This document shows positions 7,501 through 13,647 of a stretch of DNA of 17,785 nt, piece after piece. Both the position numbers and the translations under genes were made by a program. Position 1 is the first letter of the stretch. Each line of letters starts with the position of its first letter. Under the pieces are notes generated by a model. The model was not told where the DNA came from. It did not search any database and saw only the letters and a program-made list of their open reading frames with translations. The DNA comes from an uncultured Candidatus Melainabacteria bacterium (lineage in GTDB: Bacteria > Cyanobacteriota > Vampirovibrionia > Gastranaerophilales > Gastranaerophilaceae). The stretch is from contig CAKUTL010000031.1 of the NCBI GenBank assembly GCA_934692295.1, forward strand, positions 1 to 17,785, in the 5' to 3' direction.

Positions 7501-8156
7501 TAATTTGAAACAACATTATTATCTAAAACAACTTGACCATTTGTTGCCAATTTAACTTTTTTATCTAAAACAAAGTCTTTTACATTAAATTTTTCACCTT
7601 TTACAAAATAAGACTTGTTATTAATTGCATCCACAAAGGTTAATTTATAATCCTTCACCCCAACATTAGGCAATTTGTTTGACAATTTTAAGCCATAAGG
7701 CAATGTAGTCATCGGAGAGCTTGTTTCTTCACTTTGAGGAAGATAATCTTCAAACAAAAACTCGCCATTTTTCTTTACAACTAAAGTTGAATCTAACAAC
7801 TTCGCACTAATATTATCCAACTGAATTTTCTTTACCACTAAAGGCAATAAAGCTAAACGCACTCTAAAATTTTCAGCATTTAGAAGCGGAGCATCAGAAG
7901 CAGGAATTGACATTGAGAACTTTTTAGCTTTTACTCCAACCGATAAATTAGGAGCTGTTACAACCCCTAAACCCTCAAGTTGTGTATCAAAACCGGTTGA
8001 TGATTTTATCAAATCCGAAATTTTATCGCTATAAGAATTTGCTATAGGCGACAAAATAAACGGCAAAATCAAAAACAACAAATACAAACACGCTAAAGTT
8101 GAACCGAAAACAATACCAAACTTTTTCGCTTTTTCTTTATCAAAACGTAACTTCAT
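4527..8156 (-). CDS. AsmA-like (bridge-type lipid transfer family) envelope protein, 1209 aa
   Basis: Probable envelope protein of the AsmA group, whose better-known members bridge inner and outer membranes and move phospholipid. One membrane helix at about 13-38 places a very large domain in the periplasm. It is followed by an AsmA N-terminal-like segment (about 40-140, with LLNAENFRVRLALLPLV) and many beta-rich repeats. A conserved AsmA C-terminal-like region lies at about 860-1040, with the segments NFNIDEGRFMGIGCLENL and ITGNLTLANGNANI. An unusual tail follows: about 90 residues of Ala/Asn/Lys/Glu coiled coil from about 1094, then a 26-residue Ser/Thr/Glu-rich end. The ATG has GAGG upstream. 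It lies 58 bases after cca on the same strand and is probably co-transcribed with rsmE-cca. Substrate is unknown. Confidence 0.82.
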   Translation of the reverse strand: MKLRFDKEKAKKFGIVFGSTLACLYLLFLILPFILSPIANSYSDKISDLIKSSTGFDTQLEGLGVVTAPNLSVGVKAKKFSMSIPASDAPLLNAENFRVRLALLPLVVKKIQLDNISAKLLDSTLVVKKNGEFLFEDYLPQSEETSSPMTTLPYGLKLSNKLPNVGVKDYKLTFVDAINNKSYFVKGEKFNVKDFVLDKKVKLATNGQVVLDNNVVSNYDLKINNKIMPNVQLDDLVFPKTVKVEEEPQKTTVKMPFDIIDIFNSINANGLHADLTTNIKTSGTLKSPDLNGSIGVNALTVAVNGKKLPESYANLKFKGNKTNIDSIFFTSDDENEKTQIIGDIHSGKNPAIDLTLRSNAKFNNMIRLVDSIAKSFGVNDFNTLSAKGGIDADFNINSDMKKVSSTGYLKINPSSLTYGLYNVVIDNITADVDLMNNDINIKKAGFSILGHPLQLSGTIESNSNTDLKLTADKLSVKGLLAAFGQVAILKDNDIKNGTLSLNTIIKGKLKNLKPEVNANINTLDVLNKPADVRLLLSNAVVKLICDTKSFTGDVDVNSLVLKNATASITAPKTQIVMDSKNINIKNSYILINNSRVDFSGLVKNYLNDKLNINISAKGNVAAADIMAFIPSDLRAMFPYTGKLPIEFIVKGDSKIQDICFKLTANPSNYIRFADIDLLKNKTTKLHTDIRLAGDTMSFTDSGLWAGSQSVATLEGGISKLYSNPKLNLIISVPHQISFPIWGLKNSNISVKGDAAVVGDMMNPQVKGSLNFADISSKDLDFSLTDMNANLNGDILNGNATAKKFKFGGIEASDISSKFSLKNYNNLYLSDMVATVFGGKVNGKISYGISDYSIGVDVNGSGLNSTEAINGTVGIKNALTGTLGFGAKLVMQGVTDKEIMNSMKGNVNFNIDEGRFMGIGCLENLVTAQNISSNSILKSAISALSTFSTVQESDRFKTITGNLTLANGNANISSIKVAGPLMSYYVKGTYYLIPNSATLTILGRLDSKVVSCMGVLGELSADKLLSYIPKFGAMTSKFLKQLTADPASENTALIPALTSGSITYKDFKVIFNGPVESPSSVRNFKWLSTCDTTQMNVKKDLENAKDAVKNNINNRVENAKNTAQNVKNNVNTIVDNQKAKAEAAKKDFAQTKADLEKAKENRAQSQENLKNLFNNAMKNSQNKVNSSSQTTTETSSTSATTETTTTTTNE

Positions 8157-8214
8157 ATCCCTACCTCATATAAATTTATTCAAATTAATTTTATCATAAA
8201 ACACTTAATTAAAA

Positions 8215-9627
8215 CTATCGAATCGGATAGTTTTTTACAAAAGAAATAGCCTCTTCTTTTGTTGTTACATCGCCGGAAATTTGAGCTTCATGCAACGAAT
8301 TTAAAATTTGCCCCAAAATAGGAGAAGGCTTAATATTCAAGATTTTCATAACCTCATTTCCGTCCAAAAGTTTTGGAAGAGGTTTGATTGTTTCCTGAGC
8401 TTGCAAATAAAATTCCAAAAGTTTATTCAACGCAGAAATATTTTCTTCTACAATTTCTTTTGTAATCTCAGGACCTTGTGCAGACAGTCTATCAGCCTGT
8501 GCAATCAAAATATTATCAATCGCACTATCTTCCATTTTCCGCACAAATCGCATCATAACTTTATCGGTCAATTCCGGAGATTGTACAACCATTGTCGGAT
8601 ACATGTGTTTTTTTATCATTAAAGTTATATAGTCAATTTGTTTATTAGAAAAGCACATTTTTTTCAATATCGGTTTTACAAGTTTAGAACCAACATCATC
8701 ATGTTTAATAAATCGATGCCTGCCTGTACCTTCTTCAATCGTCCAAGTTGAAAACTTTCCAATATCGTGCATAAATGCGGCTAACCGAAGATGTGCAAGT
8801 CTTGAAAATCCTCCAAAATCAACTTTTTCCATATGAGATTTTACTTTATCAGAAGATTTTTCATACAAAATACCAACTTGACGAACTGTTTCAATACTGT
8901 GATGGAACAAATCCAAATGGTGGTGAAGATTAGGAGGAACTTGTTTCAACTCATCAACAAATGGAAAAAGTTTATTCAAAATTTCGCACTCATCCATTTT
9001 TAAAAGTGCTAAATCTGCATATTTTCCGTCAAAAAGTTTCATCAGTTCGTATTCAATTCGTTCCTTTGCAGGCTGTAAAATCAAGGCCTTTAAACTTTTC
9101 ACTACTTCTAACAAATGAGAATCAATTTCAAAGCCTAAAATCGAATAAAATCTAAACACTCTCAAAATTCGCAGAGGGTCATCTTCAAAATTAAAATCTT
9201 TAATTCCACGAATAATCTTATTTTCAATATCATTTACTCCACCAACCAAATCTAAGACCTCACAACTGCTAATATCAACCGCAACGGCATTGATAGTCAA
9301 ATCCCGTCTGAACAAGTCCTTTTCCATTGAATTTTCAATAGGATTGGTTATATCTAAATAATTCTTTTTGTCCTTCAAAACTACACGGTAAATTTTATTT
9401 TCTTCGTCTAATGGAATAAATTTTCCATCAAAAAATTTGGCAACTTTTTGAGAAAAAGTTCTGGCGTCCTCATCTGCAACTATCAAATCCCTATCAAAGG
9501 TATTTTTGTCTAAAAAGCAATCCCTTACAGAACCGCCGACAAGATATATTTTGTTAGGGAAAAAACTTGCGATATTATTTAATATTTCGTCATTTTGAAT
9601 TTTATTTTTTAAAATTTGAGTATTCAT
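8215..9627 (-). CDS. cca: CCA tRNA nucleotidyltransferase (class II, with HD domain)
   Basis: Adds or repairs the 3' CCA end of tRNAs in the cytoplasm. The nucleotidyltransferase head has GGSVRD (31-36), metal-binding D45 and D47 in DRDL, and the RRDLTINA segment (107-114). The neck contains EDDPLRILRVFRF (about 148-160). The C-terminal half carries an HD domain with H287-D288 (AAFMHDIGK) and later histidines, giving 470 residues, as in HD-bearing family members that may also trim 2',3'-cyclic phosphates. Some relatives add only CC or only A, or are poly(A) polymerases. I see nothing decisive, and no second copy lies in this window. The start overlaps the end of rsmE by 26 bases, with AGGAAA about 8 bases upstream, indicating coupled expression. 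Confidence 0.92.
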   Translation of the reverse strand: MNTQILKNKIQNDEILNNIASFFPNKIYLVGGSVRDCFLDKNTFDRDLIVADEDARTFSQKVAKFFDGKFIPLDEENKIYRVVLKDKKNYLDITNPIENSMEKDLFRRDLTINAVAVDISSCEVLDLVGGVNDIENKIIRGIKDFNFEDDPLRILRVFRFYSILGFEIDSHLLEVVKSLKALILQPAKERIEYELMKLFDGKYADLALLKMDECEILNKLFPFVDELKQVPPNLHHHLDLFHHSIETVRQVGILYEKSSDKVKSHMEKVDFGGFSRLAHLRLAAFMHDIGKFSTWTIEEGTGRHRFIKHDDVGSKLVKPILKKMCFSNKQIDYITLMIKKHMYPTMVVQSPELTDKVMMRFVRKMEDSAIDNILIAQADRLSAQGPEITKEIVEENISALNKLLEFYLQAQETIKPLPKLLDGNEVMKILNIKPSPILGQILNSLHEAQISGDVTTKEEAISFVKNYPIR

Positions 9628-10345
9628 AAATAATATTTCCTAACGCAACAACTACCGCAGTATCAGCCTTCAAAATTAAATTTCCCAGAGTTAACATCTC
9701 AAAACAGGATTTTGCAAAATAATCAAATTCTCTTTGAGAAAAACCACCCTCAGGTCCAATAACAACAAGAACTTTTTCACCTTTTTTTATAGGATTTTCT
9801 ACAAAGCAATCACGAATTGTTTTATCAGCAATTCTTTCACAAAAAACTATAATTTTCTCAAAATTGTTTTCTGATAGAACCTTTTCTATTGTTGAAACAT
9901 CATAACACTCAGGGACAACGGCTCTTTCACACTGTTTTGAAGCCTCATACATAATTTTTTGCCACTTTGGAACTTTTTTTTCAGCAACGGATTTATTCAC
10001 AGCACAATTATCAGTTATTACAGGATAAACACCGGCAACACCAAGTTCCGTAGCTTTTTCTATCAATAAACCTTGAGCATCACTTCTCAATGGACTTTGA
10101 GCAAGATACAATTCAAAATCTAAAAATCTCTTTGATTTATAAGAATTGTTAATTTCCGCTACGATTTCAGAATTTGTAATTTGAAGAATTGTAGTTTCAT
10201 ATTGCGTTTGTTTTTCATCTATCAAAAGCAGATTTTCCCCAGCTCTTGCACGCAAAGCTCTTGCAATATGGATATAATTTTCTTTATCAGAAATTGAAAT
10301 CCTTTTATCATTAACTTGATTTGAATTTATAAAAAAATGTGGCAT
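9602..10345 (-). CDS. rsmE: 16S rRNA (uracil-1498-N3)-methyltransferase RsmE
   Basis: SPOUT-fold methyltransferase that modifies U1498 of 16S rRNA using S-adenosylmethionine. The N-terminal PUA-like part includes MPHFF and HIARALRARAGE (26-37). The SPOUT domain has EKATELGV (96-103), KQCERAVVPE (137-146), the cofactor loop VVIGPEGGFS (194-203) and the knot segment LGNLILKADTA (220-230). That last motif is usually LGxRILRxETA, so this copy has Leu for Arg and Lys-Ala-Asp for Arg-Thr-Glu. The 247-residue length is normal. The ATG has AAAGGG about 7 bases upstream. It heads a unit with cca and probably the AsmA-like gene. Confidence 0.93.
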   Translation of the reverse strand: MPHFFINSNQVNDKRISISDKENYIHIARALRARAGENLLLIDEKQTQYETTILQITNSEIVAEINNSYKSKRFLDFELYLAQSPLRSDAQGLLIEKATELGVAGVYPVITDNCAVNKSVAEKKVPKWQKIMYEASKQCERAVVPECYDVSTIEKVLSENNFEKIIVFCERIADKTIRDCFVENPIKKGEKVLVVIGPEGGFSQREFDYFAKSCFEMLTLGNLILKADTAVVVALGNIIYEYSNFKK

Positions 10346-10368
10346 AACAAACCCTTTCGTCTAAAGGA

Positions 10369-10377
10369 ATTATACCA
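10369..10377 (-). promoter_or_regulatory. Extended -10 promoter of the rsmE-cca unit
   Basis: The minus strand reads TGGTATAAT, a consensus extended -10, 24 bases upstream of the rsmE ATG and just after the prepilin 2 stop. No good -35 is seen, as is usual for extended -10 promoters. Just downstream CCTTT-AGACG-AAAGG forms a small hairpin that pairs the rsmE ribosome binding site. Confidence 0.5.
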
Positions 10378-10386
10378 CAATAAAGC

Positions 10387-11421
10387 TTACCATGGATAAT
10401 CTTTAGGAATTTTCCAACCATTGAGTTGAATTAACTTTGTGCAATAACCACAATTTGTACAACCTTTTTTACAAGCCCAAGTATTACCATTTTTTAAATG
10501 ATTAACACTACCATTCCAACGAAAAATATAAGGCTCAATATAACTTGCACTATTAACGTCATTTGTACCAATATCTTTCTTTTTAGTAAATTGATACTGA
10601 AATTTATTTCTCGGATTAATCTCCGTTTTTCCATTTACATAATAACCAATATCTCCACCATCTTGAGTAACAGAAAATGAGAAGTAAGAACCGTCAAGCA
10701 GTGTAACTCGTATTCCATTTTGAGAAGAACTTGGTTCAGTTTTGATATATTTCATATAAGGGAGGAAATAAGTATTCATAAATTCAACAGTTTCGGGATA
10801 GGTATAATTATGATTTCGTTCCAGCCAACTATCAGGGTCCCCGTTATCCGCCATTGACAAACGCATTGCCTGATTCATTGTAGAATTGAATTTTGCTAAT
10901 TTTGTTTCGACCACATGTTTTTGATAGTTCGTTATTAAAGTTGGCAATGTAATTGCAGCAACTACACCGATGATGCCAAGAGTTATTAGGACTTCTGCTA
11001 GAGTGAACGCACATTTTTGCATTGTGTGTTTCAGGGTCTTTATCTTAGTAAAATAAAGAACCCTCTCCCATACCCCCTCTTCCCTTGGAGAGGTGAATTG
11101 CCCAGTGCGTTCAGTTAGAAATCCTGAAACTAGTTCAGGATGACAAAATCCACCAACTTTCTCCTCTCCCAATAGAAAGGATTGAGGTGAGGAGTTAATC
11201 CTAACACCACCAGATAGAGATCCTTCGCTTTGCTCAGGATGACGGGACTTGTTAGAATTATCAAACGCATTCGTCATTCTGAGTGATATACCGTTGGCTT
11301 GGAACAAAGCGGTAGAACTTGAACGAAGAATCTCTGACTGTTCGCTTCTACATACTCCATCCTCACCTTGGCAATGAAACAAATTATTATCCCTTAACTT
11401 TATTTCTCCACAATGGAACAA
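10387..11421 (-). CDS. Type IV pilin-like (prepilin) protein, locus 2; long leader, start uncertain
   Basis: Pseudopilin or minor pilin with signature QKCA-FTLAEVLITLGIIGVVAAITLP. Counting from the TTG at 11421, F139 is mature residue 1, leaving about 206 residues with E5 and an N-terminal membrane helix. The C-terminal part has a cysteine cluster (CKKGCTNCGYC) and ends KIPKDYPW. The 138 preceding codons are an open frame through several dispersed repeats (RSEQSEILRSS, HPEQSEGSLS, HPELVSG, SPREEGVWERV). An ATG directly before the signature (11022) would give a two-residue MQ start but has no ribosome binding site. The only good site is before the ATG at 11510, out of frame by one base because of a G9 tract. 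It lies between rqcH and rsmE on the same strand; transcription may come from rqcH. Confidence 0.75.
   Translation of the reverse strand: MFHCGEIKLRDNNLFHCQGEDGVCRSEQSEILRSSSTALFQANGISLRMTNAFDNSNKSRHPEQSEGSLSGGVRINSSPQSFLLGEEKVGGFCHPELVSGFLTERTGQFTSPREEGVWERVLYFTKIKTLKHTMQKCAFTLAEVLITLGIIGVVAAITLPTLITNYQKHVVETKLAKFNSTMNQAMRLSMADNGDPDSWLERNHNYTYPETVEFMNTYFLPYMKYIKTEPSSSQNGIRVTLLDGSYFSFSVTQDGGDIGYYVNGKTEINPRNKFQYQFTKKKDIGTNDVNSASYIEPYIFRWNGSVNHLKNGNTWACKKGCTNCGYCTKLIQLNGWKIPKDYPW
11060..11145. repeat. Compound palindromic dispersed repeat (copy in locus 2)
   Basis: Matches 4207-4291: a CT-rich half with CCTCTCC/GGAGAGG arms (11062-11068/11087-11093), then a hairpin ATCCTGAA-ACTAG-TTCAGGAT (11121-11141). 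The hairpin arms differ from copy 1 but stay paired within each copy, which suggests the structure is maintained. Confidence 0.75.
11161..11343. repeat. Cluster of further dispersed palindromic repeats in the prepilin 2 leader
   Basis: Three units absent from locus 1: a CTCCTC/GAGGAG stem (11161-11194); an ATCCT/AGGAT stem ending in AGGATGAC (about 11220-11243); and a longer unit starting near 11275 with CATTCTGAG and ending in GAAGAATCTCTGA. Translated on the minus strand they give HPEQSEGSL and RSEQSEILRSS, strings known from repeat-derived open frames in many bacteria. They are GC-richer than neighbouring coding DNA. Confidence 0.6.
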
Positions 11422-11504
11422 GCGGGTACCATCCGCTAAAATATCGGCTACGACTTTCTTTAAGAGGTTACCCCCCCCCGTTTTTTCAAGCTATGATTGA
11501 ATTT
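11394..11504 (-). repeat. 111-bp block shared with prepilin locus 1 (copy 2)
   Basis: Partner of 4298-4407, same orientation to its pilin. Differences include A6 versus A5, a G/A change after the tract, and changes giving Thr for Asn, Phe for Leu and His for Tyr in the open frame. The conserved hairpin AGCGG/CCGCT recurs here at 11420-11436. Confidence 0.85.
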
Positions 11505-11510
11505 TACCAT
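11422..11510 (-). other. Putative phase-variable leader of prepilin locus 2 (G9 tract, off as sequenced)
   Basis: The minus strand has AGAAAGGAA (11514-11522) about 5 bases before the ATG at 11510, encoding MVKFNHSLKK, then the G9 tract (11471-11479). As sequenced, the frame ends at TAA three codons after the tract. One added G (or two fewer) opens RGGGNLLKKVVADILADGTRL and continues into the pilin, about 374 residues in all. From 11510 to 11421 is 89 bases, one short of a multiple of three. The A run is six here and five in locus 1, so the two loci need different G counts. Confidence 0.6.
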
Positions 11511-11546
11511 ATATTTCCTTTCTTTTATATAAAATACAAATTATAT

Positions 11547-13136
11547 TTACTCTACAACAATTTCTTTTTCATTTTTATAAGTTACATACCCCAAAGCTGC
11601 TGCCGGAGGCTTGCGAAGATATTTTCGTTTGGTATAAATTACTCCGGCTTTAGTTGAAGTTTTTGCAGTGGAATACTCTTTTGCCAATTTTGCACATTTA
11701 TAAATTAATTCATCAGACAATTTTTGAGTTTTAAGCAAAACATGCGACCCCGGACAATCCTTGATATGAAACCACAAATCATCTTCTGATGACAATTTTG
11801 AAACAATCAAATCATTTTGTCTGTTATTACGTCCTATAAAAATTCTTGTTTCATTTTCTAATTCTATTTTTATTGGTTCTGAATGAAGCTTTTTCAATTT
11901 ATCCTTTGGAGTTTCTACAACCTCATCCGTCAATTCAGACAATTCATCTATATTTTGAGCTATTTTTATACTGTATAAAAGGCTTTCATTATAGGATTTC
12001 TTTTGCCTTAAATCTTCCATCAATTCTGCTAGTTTTGAATTTGAAGTTTTTGCCTTGGTATAGAGCTTATAGAACTTATTTGCATTATCTTTCAGAGTTT
12101 TTGTTTCATCCAGTTTTATTGAAATCTGTTTGTCATTTTCATAATCATAAACAAAAATTTCTTTAGAATAATCTTTCAAGCTATACAAATTCGCCATAAT
12201 CAAATCGCCCCAAAGCCTATAATTATCGGCATTTTTATTTTGCATCACCTGATATCCCATCTGTTTTAAAGATTTTACAACCTTTTTTAAGCGTTGATTT
12301 ACTAAACTTTCGTAATGGTTCCTTAAGGTCTTAAACTTATCTCTATAAATGTATTCTGAATAATAATTATCAATCATTTCATTGACAGAATTTGAGTTTA
12401 ACGAATTAACCAAAAGCTCTGAATACAAAGAATATTCCTTATAATCCTTTGATATAGAAGGAGAAATGTTTTCCAATCCAACAAAAGATTTTAATTTTAG
12501 CAAATTCTGCCCCTTGCATTGAGTCGCAAAAGATTTTGAAAACCAATAAAAATCATTTTGCAAAGTTTCAAAATTCACCTCTCCGTTATAGTCTAAAATA
12601 TCGTTTTTATTTTGTTTTGGAGGGTAAACATAAGGAAGCCCGCCGTACATCTCCCGTTCTCGACTTTTTTCTGCTCCTACATTATGAGCGCAACCTAATA
12701 TCATATTGGTATCATAATTGTACAATATTACGTTTGAATACTTGCCCATCAATTCTATCGCCAAGCAAAGATAAATTTTATCTCCAATTTCGTTATAAGT
12801 TTCAACATAAAATTCTAAAATTCTTTCATATTGAGGTTGATTAACTTTTGCAATACGAGAATTTTGCAAGTATTTTCTAAGCAACATGCAAAACATCGGA
12901 GGTTTTTGCGGAATTTCGATTACTCTTTTTTCGACATTTTCTTTTGATGCAAAACATAGATGATAATACTGAGGATTAATATTTACATAGAATTGCTTTG
13001 TTTCCCCATTATTACGTAGTGAAAATAAAAATTCTCTTCTTGTCGGTTGCTGGATTTTATTAATCCTTGCACCATTCAAAAAATCTTTATTTTCTTCCAA
13101 AAAGGCTTTTAATGTCAAACTATCAAACGTAATCAT
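11547..13136 (-). CDS. rqcH: RqcH / NFACT family ribosome quality control protein
   Basis: Bacterial homologue of Rqc2/NEMF. It binds stalled 50S subunits carrying peptidyl-tRNA and directs Ala-tRNA for C-terminal alanine tailing; older annotations call it fibronectin-binding protein. The 529 residues show the NFACT-N domain (start MITFDSLTLKAFLEE, GARINKIQQP at 22-31, PPMFCMLLRKYL at 79-90), a coiled-coil middle (about 265-400) and the NFACT-R domain (about 425-520, with RIFIGRNNRQND and DDLWFHIKDCPGSHV). The highly conserved Asp-Arg pair after the second RI helix is Glu104-Arg105 here, a conservative change at a functionally important place. It is a little shorter than Bacillus RqcH. The ATG at 13136 has no strong ribosome binding site. 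It is divergent from the 102-residue gene. Confidence 0.92.
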   Translation of the reverse strand: MITFDSLTLKAFLEENKDFLNGARINKIQQPTRREFLFSLRNNGETKQFYVNINPQYYHLCFASKENVEKRVIEIPQKPPMFCMLLRKYLQNSRIAKVNQPQYERILEFYVETYNEIGDKIYLCLAIELMGKYSNVILYNYDTNMILGCAHNVGAEKSREREMYGGLPYVYPPKQNKNDILDYNGEVNFETLQNDFYWFSKSFATQCKGQNLLKLKSFVGLENISPSISKDYKEYSLYSELLVNSLNSNSVNEMIDNYYSEYIYRDKFKTLRNHYESLVNQRLKKVVKSLKQMGYQVMQNKNADNYRLWGDLIMANLYSLKDYSKEIFVYDYENDKQISIKLDETKTLKDNANKFYKLYTKAKTSNSKLAELMEDLRQKKSYNESLLYSIKIAQNIDELSELTDEVVETPKDKLKKLHSEPIKIELENETRIFIGRNNRQNDLIVSKLSSEDDLWFHIKDCPGSHVLLKTQKLSDELIYKCAKLAKEYSTAKTSTKAGVIYTKRKYLRKPPAAALGYVTYKNEKEIVVE

Positions 13137-13164
13137 ATAACCAGTTTACAAAAAATCAGAAAAA

Positions 13165-13196
13165 TTGTCCATGATAAAATTTTATGCTAGTATAAG
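13165..13196 (+). promoter_or_regulatory. Possible promoter of the 102-aa gene in the divergent gap
   Basis: TTGTCC (13165-13170) is followed 17 bases later by TAGTAT (13188-13193), overlapping TATAAG (13191-13196). A 12-base palindrome ATAAAATTTTAT (13174-13185) lies in the spacer and could be an operator. The match is modest. I could not identify a clear rqcH promoter on the other strand of the 13137-13233 gap. Confidence 0.3.
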
Positions 13197-13233
13197 TTCG
13201 GAAATATAATAAAGAAGAGGTAAACGTAAGAAA

Positions 13234-13542
13234 ATGGCAAATTCTTCACACAAGAGTAATATCGCAATGCCGTCAGAAAAGGATTCTATAAGAGTTTTAA
13301 TTACGACAGAAAACTATATTATCAAAGGAACATTGTATCTACCCGAAACATCTGTAGTTAAAAACCCTACAACAGAAAATCTTTTGTTCTACACATTGAA
13401 TTGCGGAAATATGTTTATTTCATTACACGATTGTACAATTATGAACAAAGCAAGCGTTGAATTTAAACCGGAAGAAGTTGATTATTACAACGTCAACTTA
13501 AGCATCGTTCATTCTTGTCAAATTGTGAAAGATGAAGACTAA
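13234..13542 (+). CDS. Small conserved-looking hypothetical protein, 102 aa
   Basis: Not recognised with confidence. It is a soluble protein with no signal peptide or membrane segment. Residues 18-100 alternate short hydrophobic strands (IRVLITTENYIIKGTLYLP, LLFYTLNCGNMFISLHDCTI, YYNVNLSIVHSCQIV), suggesting a small beta-barrel or beta-sandwich. Cysteines at 57, 67 and 95 show no metal-site spacing. It has its own likely promoter and a strong terminator 8 bases after the stop, so it is a single-gene unit between rqcH (divergent) and aspS. The start has AGAAGAGG upstream, about 11 bases from the ATG. The gene looks real from its clean signals and coding quality; its function is unknown. Confidence 0.8.
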   Translation: MANSSHKSNIAMPSEKDSIRVLITTENYIIKGTLYLPETSVVKNPTTENLLFYTLNCGNMFISLHDCTIMNKASVEFKPEEVDYYNVNLSIVHSCQIVKDED

Positions 13543-13549
13543 AATTAGC

Positions 13550-13589
13550 AAAAAAGATTACAAATGTTACATATTGTAGTCTTTTTTTT
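13550..13589 (+). terminator. Intrinsic terminator of the 102-aa gene
   Basis: AAAAAAGATTACAA (13550-13563) pairs with TTGTAGTCTTTTTT (13574-13587), 14 pairs including one G-T, around a 10-base loop, followed by further T residues (eight in a row at 13582-13589). It insulates aspS from upstream transcription. Confidence 0.85.
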
Positions 13590-13595
13590 GTGTTT

Positions 13596-13622
13596 TTGAT
13601 AAAATTGTAAGTGCAATATAAA
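13596..13622 (+). promoter_or_regulatory. Probable aspS promoter
   Basis: TTGATA (13596-13601) and TATAAA (13617-13622), spacing 15, directly after the terminator and 26 bases before the aspS ATG. The short spacing is sub-optimal, but its place between a strong terminator and a gene makes a promoter here necessary. Confidence 0.5.
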
Positions 13623-13647
13623 TAGGCGAAAAAGGAAATAAGAGAAG

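Noticed and set aside
11020..11022. ATG directly before the locus 2 pilin signature (MQKCA-FTLAE) as the start
   Set aside because: It would give a neat short leader, but the upstream bases contain no Shine-Dalgarno, unlike prepilin 3. Kept only as a fallback.
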